NCBI GenBank assembly: GCA_027064845.1
Contig: JAMOPC010000172.1
Location: 1-14,015 of the forward strand
Length of the DNA stretch: 14,015 bases
Direction: 5' to 3'
Origin: Desulfurococcales archaeon
GTDB taxonomy: Archaea; Thermoproteota; Thermoprotei_A; Sulfolobales; Desulfurococcaceae
The notes under the pieces are model-generated. The model worked only from the letters and a program-made list of their open reading frames with translations, made no database searches and was not told the origin of the DNA. The first letter of the stretch is position 1. The number at the start of each line of letters is the position of its first letter. This document shows, piece by piece, positions 5,315-13,571 of this stretch. A program made the position numbers and the translations under genes.

Positions 5315-6865
5315 TTGACAGATATTGTTTTCATGTTTGAAGTCCATCAGCCTTACCGACTTGATCGAAATGCTTACAATAAATTATTAGAAAAAGCCCT
5401 CAGAGGTAGTTTAGAACCACACGATCTCGAAGACGCTATTTTTGATAACGGGCTCAACAAGCTTGTGATGGAGAGAGCTTCTAGGAAATGCTATGTTCCA
5501 GCCACAAAGATTATCTTAGAAAACATCTTGAGGTATAAGAATACGAGTAAACCATTTAAGGTGAGCTTCTCTATAAGTGGAGTATTCATTGAACAAGCCA
5601 AAATGTGGGCACCAGAAGTTATTGATTTGTTTATTAAATTGAGAGAAACAGAAATGGTCGAATTCATTGAACAAACTTATTATCACAGCTTAGCAGCGTT
5701 CATGCCTCTTGATGACTGGGCTGAGCTGAGAGAACAAATAGATGAGCACAAGAGAATAATTAAGGAGACATTTGATTATGTTCCGCATTCTATTGAAAAT
5801 ACAGAATTTACATATAATAATGATATAGCGTGGCTGTTTGATAAAATGGGTTACAAGGTTGTTTTGACCGAGGGTGTAGATTGGGTACTTGGGTGGAGAT
5901 CGCCTAATTATGTCTACAAAGCATATAATAGTGAAATAAAGGTTTTAATGAGAAATTATAGATTAAGTGATGACGTAGGCTATAGGTTTAGTGATCGTTC
6001 ATGGGATCAGTACCCATTAACAGCTGATAAATATGCTTCATGGCTAGCAGCTACTCCCGGCGATGTCATATTTCTGGCAATGGATTATGAGACATTTGGT
6101 GAACATCATTGGCCTGAAACAGGCATACATGAGTTCCTGAAATGGCTTCCCGGAGAAATACTCAAATATAAACACTTAGAGACCTCGACGCCTAGTGAAG
6201 TAATTAACAAATATCCTGTAAGAGATAGAATTGATGTTCCTCCATGGTCTACTATTAGCTGGGCTGATGAAAGAGACCTAAGTGCTTGGCTTGGAAACCA
6301 GATGCAAAGAAATGCTTTCAAGATATTAACAGATCTTAGACCTTATGTGAAAGCATTAAATGATCCCGAGATAATACGTATATGGAAATTATTAACAATA
6401 AGCGATCACCTATACTATATTGCTACAAAGTTTGGTAGTATAGAACAAGTCCATAGCTACTTTTCACCATACAAGAATGCCCCTGATGCTTATGCTATAT
6501 ATGTGCAGGCACTGAGTTTGTTAGCAGGCATGATCTCGGAGAAAATATATGAGAAAAGATATGTTATTGCAAAGAGACTAATCCTGCCCAAGGATAAAGC
6601 ATTCTACTTTATGAAACCAACTGGTGAATACACTGGATATGTAGCTCGTACCTTATCAGAATTCATAGAATTACTAGAGAAAGTCCCTGATGACTCCTTC
6701 TTATATCATCTAAGAAGAAGAGATTTTCAAGCCTGGTTAAGAAGTATTTATGGATTAGACGAGCTAGCTAATGAGCTCGACAATATATCGAAATTATCTG
6801 AGTCTGTTGAGGAATTAAGAAGGAAAACCCTAAAGTTACTCAAAGATTTTTATCACAATAACTAA
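5315..6865 (+). CDS. GH57 alpha-amylase, MJ1611 type, with C-terminal domain shared with the regulator
   Basis: The 516-residue protein is a family 57 glycoside hydrolase (COG1449) expected to hydrolyse alpha-1,4-glucosidic bonds with retention of configuration. Region 1 is HQPY (11-14). The nucleophile is E164 in SIENTEFTYNN, and the acid/base is D257 in MDYETFGEHHW; both match MJ1611-like amylases rather than GH57 branching enzymes. The catalytic barrel runs to about residue 320 and is followed by a helical domain (about 320-420). Residues 429-515 form an extra domain with TG (436-437), YHLRRRDFQAWLRS (464-477) and a helical tail, the same pattern seen in the winged-helix regulator. There is no signal peptide, so action on intracellular glycogen or imported dextrins is likely. 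The TTG start is supported by GGTGA 7 nt upstream. The gene opens an apparent operon of four, with 38 bp to the next gene. Confidence 0.92.
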   Translation: MTDIVFMFEVHQPYRLDRNAYNKLLEKALRGSLEPHDLEDAIFDNGLNKLVMERASRKCYVPATKIILENILRYKNTSKPFKVSFSISGVFIEQAKMWAPEVIDLFIKLRETEMVEFIEQTYYHSLAAFMPLDDWAELREQIDEHKRIIKETFDYVPHSIENTEFTYNNDIAWLFDKMGYKVVLTEGVDWVLGWRSPNYVYKAYNSEIKVLMRNYRLSDDVGYRFSDRSWDQYPLTADKYASWLAATPGDVIFLAMDYETFGEHHWPETGIHEFLKWLPGEILKYKHLETSTPSEVINKYPVRDRIDVPPWSTISWADERDLSAWLGNQMQRNAFKILTDLRPYVKALNDPEIIRIWKLLTISDHLYYIATKFGSIEQVHSYFSPYKNAPDAYAIYVQALSLLAGMISEKIYEKRYVIAKRLILPKDKAFYFMKPTGEYTGYVARTLSEFIELLEKVPDDSFLYHLRRRDFQAWLRSIYGLDELANELDNISKLSESVEELRRKTLKLLKDFYHNN

Positions 6866-6903
6866 GTATATTTGATAACTAAAGCATAGAAGGATGATAA
6901 GGA

Positions 6904-8844
6904 TTGGGTAAAATAAACTTTATATTTGCTATTCATTTTCATCAACCAGTTGGGCAGCTTAGATGGATCAATGATAGAATATATGAGAGATCATATAAGC
7001 TATTACTTGAAATATTTGAAAAATATGCTGACTTGAAATTTACCGTACATATCAGCGGCCCCTTATTGTTATTTCTTAATGAATATTATCCTGAGTGGAT
7101 TAATAGAATAGCTAAACTCGGAGATCTTGGCACAATTGAGTTTTTAGCTGGAAGTATGGGTGAAGCGATTTTACCAATTCTTCCATCAGAGGATAGGTAT
7201 TACCAAGTAAGGGAGTATATGAGATACTTCGAGAAATTATTTGGTTATAAGCCTAAAGGTATGTGGCTTCCCGAAAGAGTTTATGAGCCAAGCTTGCCAG
7301 AGGTATTGTCTAAGAATATGATTGAATATGTTTTTATAGATGACTCAACATTACAACGCGGGGGTCATTCAAGCGATAAAGCATATTATTCCTGGTTAAC
7401 AGAAGAGAGTGGTCGAACACTAAAATTATTCTTTATAGATACTGGTCTAAGATATGTTCTTCCATGGAGTAGTAGTGAAGAAGTGTTTAATTATATTCTG
7501 TCTAAATCAAGTGAGGAAGGAGACAGAGTTATTGTTTGGGGTAGTGATGCTGAGAAATTCGGTGAATGGAAAGACCCTGACTGGGCGTGGAATTGGCTTA
7601 ATGATTTCTTATCAAAACTACGTGAACGAAATGATATATTACTTGTTCATCCACGAGATTACTTGAAAGAACATGGTGTAAAGGGATTAATCTACTTACC
7701 AAGCGGTAGTTATGATAAGATGCTTGAATGGAGCCATGGCTTCTTCAGGAACTTCTTGATAAAATATGTTGAGAGCAATAATATGCATAAGAAAATGTTA
7801 TGGGTTAGGAAAAAACTGAAACAAGCACCAGAAGTAGCTGATATAGCTTGGAGAGAATATCACTTAGGACAATGTAACGATGCTTATTGGCACGGATTGT
7901 TCGGCGGAATATATTTGATCCATTTGAGACAAGCTATTTATGAAAAATTCATCAGAGCAGAGAAATTTGCGGAGGAAACTATTGATTATTATAGAGATAA
8001 GAACCTAGTCTTCAACTATGTTGACTTTGATTATGATGGTAAAAGAGAGGTTCTTGTTGAAACACCTAGGTATAATATCTATATTAAACCTGATGATGGT
8101 GGCACTATATTCGAGTATGATTACAAAGAAAAAAGCAAAGAACACAATATACAGAATACTATGACTAGATACATGGAACCTTATCTAGAAAATACAGGTT
8201 TTATACCAGATTGGTACAGGAGGGTTAGTTCAAGGATTCATTTATGGTCCCCTGATACAGGATTAAATGACTGGATTAATAATACACCGTTTAAGGATCA
8301 AAGCGACCTAGCATTGAGGAAATATGGCGTGATCATTACTAGGGATCATAAAATTATTCTTAGAACGCTTGGAGGACACTACGTGTATGGGTTAAAACCT
8401 GCAAAAATACTTGTCGAGAAAACTATTGAGTTCAAAAACAATGGAATATCCACCAATTATAAATTAGTTAATTATGGCGAGAGACCTGTAGATACCTTAA
8501 TAGGTATAGAATACCATGTTTCACCCAAAATAGATCTGATTAACAAAGATAGCCCTATTATTTACAGGATAGAGTCAGAGGAGAAAAAAGTAGAAGAGCA
8601 ATGGAGAGGCATAGGTAGGAAAATAATTGTTGAAAGTAAGGTGTTCCCAGACATAGTTCTTGAATCAAGTGATAGAGAAAACGAGATCTGGGTTTCTCCA
8701 CTAAATAGCTTAGCTAGAACCGAGAAGGGATTAATGAAAGTATTTCAAGGAATAGCAATAATGTTTGTCAAGAAAACAGTACTCAAACCAAAAGATGGGT
8801 ATAGTGTTAGAATAAATTGGTTTATTGGGGAGAATCTTAATTGA
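6904..8844 (+). CDS. GH57 4-alpha-glucanotransferase (Thermococcus litoralis TLGT family)
   Basis: The 646-residue protein matches archaeal GH57 4-alpha-glucanotransferase along its length (T. litoralis enzyme about 659 residues). It would move alpha-1,4-glucan segments between chains and release glucose or short dextrins. Region 1 is IHFHQPVG (10-17). The nucleophile is E124 in GMWLPERVYEP, and the acid/base is D215 in GSDAEKFGEW, agreeing with E123 and D214 of the T. litoralis enzyme. The helical domain with AWREYHLGQCNDAYWHGLFG (315-334) and the C-terminal beta-sandwich beginning VDFDYDGKREVLVET (373-387) are both present. Compared with my recollection of TLGT, about 30 residues are missing between MLEWS (273-277) and FFRNFLIKY. 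TTG at 6904 has AGGATGA 6 nt upstream. Its stop overlaps the glycogen synthase start (TTGA). No signal peptide; cytoplasmic. Confidence 0.92.
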   Translation: MGKINFIFAIHFHQPVGQLRWINDRIYERSYKLLLEIFEKYADLKFTVHISGPLLLFLNEYYPEWINRIAKLGDLGTIEFLAGSMGEAILPILPSEDRYYQVREYMRYFEKLFGYKPKGMWLPERVYEPSLPEVLSKNMIEYVFIDDSTLQRGGHSSDKAYYSWLTEESGRTLKLFFIDTGLRYVLPWSSSEEVFNYILSKSSEEGDRVIVWGSDAEKFGEWKDPDWAWNWLNDFLSKLRERNDILLVHPRDYLKEHGVKGLIYLPSGSYDKMLEWSHGFFRNFLIKYVESNNMHKKMLWVRKKLKQAPEVADIAWREYHLGQCNDAYWHGLFGGIYLIHLRQAIYEKFIRAEKFAEETIDYYRDKNLVFNYVDFDYDGKREVLVETPRYNIYIKPDDGGTIFEYDYKEKSKEHNIQNTMTRYMEPYLENTGFIPDWYRRVSSRIHLWSPDTGLNDWINNTPFKDQSDLALRKYGVIITRDHKIILRTLGGHYVYGLKPAKILVEKTIEFKNNGISTNYKLVNYGERPVDTLIGIEYHVSPKIDLINKDSPIIYRIESEEKKVEEQWRGIGRKIIVESKVFPDIVLESSDRENEIWVSPLNSLARTEKGLMKVFQGIAIMFVKKTVLKPKDGYSVRINWFIGENLN

Positions 8845-10481
8845 GAATATGGCTCTTGTCTTTTGAATCAAAGTACACTAGAAAAGTGGGAGGATTAGCT
8901 GAGGTACCACCTAGTCTAGCATATGAATTAAATAAACTAGGACATGAGGCCTACGTAATTGTTCCCAGTCATGGATTTGTTACATGGAAAAAGAATGAAC
9001 TAAGACTTGTTTTCGAAAATAAAACAGTATATGGTAATATTGAAGTATACATTTATGATAAACCCGAGGTACCACACATTATTATTGGTGGTGGAGTCCT
9101 AGAAGATCCCGAGGTTTATTCCCCTAGGACAATGTATGATAAGATAAGGCTTTTCAGTACGGGACTTAGGCTATATGTTGAACATCTCCTCGAGAAAAAT
9201 ATTTTCCCAGACATAGTTCATGGTAATGACTGGCATAGCGTCCCCGTTATTATAAGTTTGAAAAGTGTACTAGATATTCCATTAGATAAGAAAAAGACAA
9301 AATATATTTACCAGATCCATCTCCTCTCTAAGCACAAGTTTTCGTTAGAAGATATATCCAGTAATATTGGCGTCGATCAAGAAACTGTTGTTACCGGAAC
9401 ATATGGTGCTCGCACGATCAGAGAATACTATGAACTATCAAGCGGCTATGCTGATAGACTCGGAGGCTTATTATCCGATACTGTTGTCACAGTTAGCAAG
9501 AACTATGTACGAGAAGTGATCCGTAGAATAGGCTTAGATCTTGAGAATAGAATTGACTATATACCTAATGCTTCTCCATGGAAGCTAGATGATGTAATCA
9601 AAGAGGTCGCTATATATCATAAAGATAACATAATACAAAATATTCTTAGTAATGAAAAGATGGTTTTGGAAAACAAACATGTACTCAGAGATTATTTATT
9701 AAGAAAAGCTATCGGAAACCTACAAGAAGATGAACCAATCATACAGTTGTCTAATATACGTGAACTTATTTACAAAATAGATATTCCTCCATTCATTGGT
9801 AAAGGCAAAGTTGAAGCATTCAAAGACTATGGGCCTTTAGTATTAATGACGGGTAGACTTACTAGACAAAAAGGCTTCCACTTACTATATAAAGCAATAG
9901 ATCAGCTTGTCCAGCTTTTGCCCGAAATAAAAATACTCGTATTAACTCTTCCTGTTTGGGGAAGTGAACAGCTTATTAATGATATGGTTGAGTTAGCAAT
10001 CCTATATAGAGAAAATGTGAGAGTAATCCTAGGTATTGCGAGAAGCATTTATAAATTAGCCTATCTTGCTTCTAATGCATTACTTGCTCCAAGCTTATAC
10101 GAACCCTTCGGCTTGATGGCTCTTGAAGCGATGGCTGTAGGAACCCCGGTAGTAGCTAGTAGAACAGGGGGCTTGGCTGAAACAATACTAGATATTTTTG
10201 AACACGGAGTCCTTGGTACAGGACTACTTTTTGAGTCTGGAAATATAGAAGAAATGGTGAATAGGATCGTTGACTTAGTATTGTTGATCGAGTTGGCGAG
10301 GTATAGGGAGTGGAGTAAAGAATGGTTGAATGTCTTATATAGAATAAATAATGAGAGAATTATAGAACTCATTTTGTCTAATCCGAAAGCCCCTAAACTT
10401 ATAATGGATTCTTGTATTAGGAGGTCACTAGACTATAATTGGAGGAATTCTGCATTAAAAGCACTAAAGATTTATGCGTGA
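8841..10481 (+). CDS. glgA: Glycogen synthase, GT5 family
   Basis: The 546-residue protein has the two Rossmann domains of GT-B glycosyltransferases and makes alpha-1,4-glucan from a nucleotide-glucose donor (ADP- or UDP-glucose; not decidable here). Seen in order: the nucleotide-sugar loop KVGGLAEVP (15-23, the KxGGL motif), FPDIVHGNDWHSVPV (122-136), the hinge IPNASPW (241-247), GRLTRQKGFH (338-347) opening the C-terminal domain, and the acceptor/donor motif SLYEPFGLMALEAMAVGTP (418-436) followed by RTGGLAET. About 85 residues lie between the hinge and the GRLTRQKG strand, more than in compact Pyrococcus-type GlgA (about 440 residues). The overall length is nearer the larger crenarchaeal synthases. 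The TTG start overlaps the stop of the glucanotransferase gene, with GGGGAGA 7 nt upstream, so translation of the two is coupled. Being surrounded by three glucan-degrading or remodelling enzymes, it anchors the cluster to glycogen metabolism. Confidence 0.93.
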   Translation: MRIWLLSFESKYTRKVGGLAEVPPSLAYELNKLGHEAYVIVPSHGFVTWKKNELRLVFENKTVYGNIEVYIYDKPEVPHIIIGGGVLEDPEVYSPRTMYDKIRLFSTGLRLYVEHLLEKNIFPDIVHGNDWHSVPVIISLKSVLDIPLDKKKTKYIYQIHLLSKHKFSLEDISSNIGVDQETVVTGTYGARTIREYYELSSGYADRLGGLLSDTVVTVSKNYVREVIRRIGLDLENRIDYIPNASPWKLDDVIKEVAIYHKDNIIQNILSNEKMVLENKHVLRDYLLRKAIGNLQEDEPIIQLSNIRELIYKIDIPPFIGKGKVEAFKDYGPLVLMTGRLTRQKGFHLLYKAIDQLVQLLPEIKILVLTLPVWGSEQLINDMVELAILYRENVRVILGIARSIYKLAYLASNALLAPSLYEPFGLMALEAMAVGTPVVASRTGGLAETILDIFEHGVLGTGLLFESGNIEEMVNRIVDLVLLIELARYREWSKEWLNVLYRINNERIIELILSNPKAPKLIMDSCIRRSLDYNWRNSALKALKIYA

Positions 10482-10507
10482 TTAATATTTAGAAGCGGGT
10501 GAATTAA

Positions 10508-12424
10508 TTGGTTAACCTAAATGATTATGTTTCAATTATCCATCCACAGATAATAGATGGTATAGAAGCCTATCTTGTATTTGATAAACCAGCTTATCGA
10601 ATAGGTTCTATGGTCAAAGCTGTTGTTTTATTAAGAAACCATGGATCGTCCCAAAGTATTGATGTAAAGATAGTCGAGTCTTCAAATAATGCGGTCTTGA
10701 CAGATAAATTAATGATAGGAGAAGGTGAGCTAGTTACTAAAACTTATGATTTACCTATCGGTGACAAAGAAGGTGTTCATGAGTTCAAACTAGTTATCAA
10801 CAATAAAGTATATGATACGACAAAGACCATAATACGTGACCCAAGTAGTAGGAAGCCATTGTATTTAACAATAGTATGGCATCATCATCAAGCACCCAAT
10901 TACACACCTGATGGTAGGATTCATTCGCCATGGGCATATATTTATGTCTGGGGTGAACAGTTAAAACCATACGGTAAGGGGCCATATAATTTCCACGCCG
11001 TAATATTGAAGAAGCATCCTCACTTCAAGGCTACATATAATTTAAGCCCTAGCTTACTCTATCAGTGGAGACTAGCCATAGAGAGAGGAATAGAGTTTAT
11101 AGATGGTAAAAAATATGATCCTTCAACTCCCGAAATAATGTTGGTTAAAGAGACGCTGGACTCCTATATCGATTCACTTAATCGGGGTCAGATCGACGTA
11201 TTAACAAGTATATATGCTCATACAATAGCCGGGTTTTTAACCGATGTTATGAAAGCACACGATATAGTGTATGAGGAAATCGCTTATGGGAAAAAGATAA
11301 CAGAAGAAACTATGGGTAGTTCGTACGAAGCACAGGGAATATGGACTCCTGAAATGGCTTTCTCGATGGATTTAATTCCAATATATTACGATAATGGTAT
11401 CAGATACACTGTTCTAGACGAAGTTCATCACTTTAACCATGCTGAAGGAGATAAGAACAGCATATATGAACCGTATATAGTTGTTGATACATCTTCTGGA
11501 AAATATATTTACGTATTTTTTAGAGACTCTGAGTTAAGCAATATCATGAGTTTTAATAATAATTTCTATAACGAAATACATGCTTGGAGAAACGCTTATG
11601 AATATAGTCTTCGAATAGCATATAAGTGGTTTATTAAAGAAGCTAAATCTCTAGTTATAGCTCTTGATGGAGAAAACTGGATGATCTTCTCTAAGAATCC
11701 TCCGGCAACAGCCATATTTCTCGACAAGCTAGCTATTTACCTCGAGACATTACAAGATATGAGTTTCTTCAAGTTATCAACCCTAAGAGAAATAATGGAG
11801 AACATTCCGGCATCCAAGGTATTAACAAATATTCCGACAAATACATGGTTAGGAACATTTAGGAAGTGGAGAGGAGAAAGACAAGAACATGAACAGTATT
11901 GGGTAAGAGCATACGAAATATATAGGAAGATCAATTGTTATGAGAAACTCATTGGCGGGAAAGACCAGGATAGTAGAAGAGCTAGATGGTCTTTATGGCA
12001 TGCTCTTGATAGTGATTACTGGTGGGCAGAGTTCTGGTCACCTAGTATCATAAATATGTGGTTGGCAGAAGCTAGAAACATAGTAGAATCTAATTTGAAG
12101 AAAGTACGCATTAGAGAAGCTAAGGTAGATAAAGAACCTTTTGAAGACGAGGAATTCAATATACTTGTCATAGTAGATAATGAACTAGATAAAGACATAT
12201 ACGTGACAGTCACTATTGGGTCGCCAGGCCTCATGATGTTAAGAGATGAACTAAAACCATTAATTATAAAAGCCAAGTCTTCTTATGCTAGAAAAATTCC
12301 CGTTAAAGCTACATATAGTGGTTTATATCTAGTAGTTATTTCACTAGTATCTAATGGTGTATTAATAGATAGTAAAACAGTTAAAGTAAACATAAAACCT
12401 AAACTTCCACCAAATCCACGTTAA
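10508..12424 (+). CDS. GH57 amylopullulanase-type enzyme with beta-rich N- and C-terminal domains
   Basis: The 638-residue protein is a third, distinct GH57 hydrolase. A beta-rich, Ig-like domain (about 15-112) precedes the catalytic barrel, which opens with LTIVWHHHQAPNY (120-132). The nucleophile is E282 in QGIWTPEMAFS, and the acid/base is D387 in VIALDGENW. These and WSLWHALDSDYWWAEFW (494-510) are the pattern of amylopullulanases, suggesting cleavage of alpha-1,4 and probably alpha-1,6 bonds (debranching). A second beta-sandwich (about 535-632) ends in a Pro-rich tail. Unlike the secreted archaeal amylopullulanases there is no signal peptide or membrane anchor, so it should act in the cytoplasm, presumably debranching stored glycogen. 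TTG at 10508 has GGGTGA 5 nt upstream, and only 26 bp separate it from the synthase gene. It closes the cluster; a 178-bp gap follows. Linkage specificity is inferred. Confidence 0.9.
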   Translation: MVNLNDYVSIIHPQIIDGIEAYLVFDKPAYRIGSMVKAVVLLRNHGSSQSIDVKIVESSNNAVLTDKLMIGEGELVTKTYDLPIGDKEGVHEFKLVINNKVYDTTKTIIRDPSSRKPLYLTIVWHHHQAPNYTPDGRIHSPWAYIYVWGEQLKPYGKGPYNFHAVILKKHPHFKATYNLSPSLLYQWRLAIERGIEFIDGKKYDPSTPEIMLVKETLDSYIDSLNRGQIDVLTSIYAHTIAGFLTDVMKAHDIVYEEIAYGKKITEETMGSSYEAQGIWTPEMAFSMDLIPIYYDNGIRYTVLDEVHHFNHAEGDKNSIYEPYIVVDTSSGKYIYVFFRDSELSNIMSFNNNFYNEIHAWRNAYEYSLRIAYKWFIKEAKSLVIALDGENWMIFSKNPPATAIFLDKLAIYLETLQDMSFFKLSTLREIMENIPASKVLTNIPTNTWLGTFRKWRGERQEHEQYWVRAYEIYRKINCYEKLIGGKDQDSRRARWSLWHALDSDYWWAEFWSPSIINMWLAEARNIVESNLKKVRIREAKVDKEPFEDEEFNILVIVDNELDKDIYVTVTIGSPGLMMLRDELKPLIIKAKSSYARKIPVKATYSGLYLVVISLVSNGVLIDSKTVKVNIKPKLPPNPR

Positions 12425-12439
12425 TAATAATGAAAATTC

Positions 12440-12443
12440 TTTT
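12440..12443 (+). terminator. Weak T-rich terminator candidate after the glucan cluster
   Basis: TTTT a few bases after the last GH57 stop is the only T-run in the 178-bp gap before the DHH gene. It is short, so this is a weak call. The rest of 12425-12602 shows no gene or clear RNA. Confidence 0.2.
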
Positions 12444-12542
12444 AAACGATAATTAAAAATATTAGCTAATTCGAACATATCATAGTGCTGGAATAAATTA
12501 TTGAATTACCATGAGGGTTACAGTATCCATACTAACTAGGTC

Positions 12543-12550
12543 AAATAAAA
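12543..12550 (+). promoter_or_regulatory. Possible TATA box of the DHH gene
   Basis: AAATAAAA predicts a start near 12573-12575, giving a leader of about 30 nt that includes the ribosome binding site AGGTGGG (12587-12593). It is chosen by spacing; other AT-rich stretches exist nearby. Confidence 0.25.
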
Positions 12551-12602
12551 CAATAGAGGAATAACTAGAGCTAGATAATGAAAAATAGGTGGGAATCATA
12601 AG

Positions 12603-13538
12603 ATGAAAAGAATAGTTATAAGTCATTGGGATCTCGATGGATTAGCTGGTGCTACAATATTAAATATGTCCATGAAGGTTTCCAAGACTTACTTATCCTC
12701 CATAACAGCTATACCTAAATACATTAATATGGCTATACAAAATATTGGTGTAAAAGGAGAGATCTGGATCTCAGATTTAAATCCTCAGCCAAACCAAATA
12801 AATGAGTTAAGGAGTCTGTTGAAGGAAGCTGTGGATAGAAAAATAAAAATATATTGGTTCGATCATCACGAATGGGATAAATCAATATATGATATGTTGA
12901 TCGAATTCAAAGATAACATATGGTATCGTGTTGACCCTAATACTATAGCATCTGATCTAGTAGCAAGGTATTTTGATCTCACAGATGATAAATATGTTTC
13001 AAAACTACTAGAGCTAGCATTTGACGATGATTACTTCCTAAATAGGTACGAGTTAACCGTTATGTGGAGAAGAATACTCAGATGGTATGGTTGGCCCATA
13101 AGATATAAGGCTCTTGACTCCTTCATAAAAAAGAATCTTAAGCCTATATGGATGATCGAATTATATAAGAGAGAAGTAAAGAATATTTATGAAAACATGA
13201 TCAGAGAAGCAATTAGTAGATCAGATACAATTATTACGCGACAAGGCTTAAAAATAGTGATATTTCAAGACGTAGACCCACGTATACATCCCGGAGAAGT
13301 CACATACATCGCTAAAACCAATGGACTAATAGCCGATATATATATTATAAGATATCCGAGAGGAATCAGTCTTAGAAGCGACTATATAGATGTATCATTA
13401 ATAGCCAGAAAGCTAGGTGGAGGTGGACATAGAAACGCTGCAGGCATACCGGGGCTTAGGGACATTAACTCACTCCTATCATTCATAACTTCTCTCGAAG
13501 AAAAGAGAAAACTCAGAGAGAGTATTTATCTCCAATAA
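12603..13538 (+). CDS. DHH/DHHA1 family phosphoesterase
   Basis: The 311-residue protein belongs to the DHH superfamily of metal-dependent phosphoesterases (RecJ, NrnA, Cdc45 and archaeal relatives), which cleave phosphodiester or pyrophosphate bonds in nucleic acids or small nucleotides. The metal-binding motifs are intact: SHWDLDGLAG (7-16, D10 and D12), WISDLNP (55-61, D58), FDHHEWD (86-92, the DHH triad) and an acidic DDDYF (141-145). The C-terminal DHHA1 substrate domain has KLGGGGHRNAAGIPG (270-284). It is much shorter than bacterial RecJ and lacks an OB domain, so a nanoRNase or archaeal single-domain nuclease role is possible, but the substrate is not deducible. ATG at 12603 has AGGTGGG 9 nt upstream. 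The gene is not obviously tied to the glucan cluster and may be co-transcribed with the membrane protein that follows 33 bp later. Confidence 0.88.
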   Translation: MKRIVISHWDLDGLAGATILNMSMKVSKTYLSSITAIPKYINMAIQNIGVKGEIWISDLNPQPNQINELRSLLKEAVDRKIKIYWFDHHEWDKSIYDMLIEFKDNIWYRVDPNTIASDLVARYFDLTDDKYVSKLLELAFDDDYFLNRYELTVMWRRILRWYGWPIRYKALDSFIKKNLKPIWMIELYKREVKNIYENMIREAISRSDTIITRQGLKIVIFQDVDPRIHPGEVTYIAKTNGLIADIYIIRYPRGISLRSDYIDVSLIARKLGGGGHRNAAGIPGLRDINSLLSFITSLEEKRKLRESIYLQ

Positions 13539-13571
13539 GAATAGATCACATAAAACTGTGCTGGGTTTATT

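Noticed and set aside
5315..6865. Calling the first GH57 gene a glycogen branching enzyme
   Set aside because: Its regions 3 and 4 (NTEFTYNN, MDYETFGEHH) match MJ1611-like amylases rather than GH57 branching enzymes.
8902..9074. Direct repeat GAGGTACCAC in the glgA gene
   Set aside because: Two short copies in different codon contexts of a coding region; no further copies, so chance is enough.
12510..12563. A 17-codon ATG reading frame in the gap before the DHH gene
   Set aside because: It has no ribosome binding site, is very short and has no recognisable motif.
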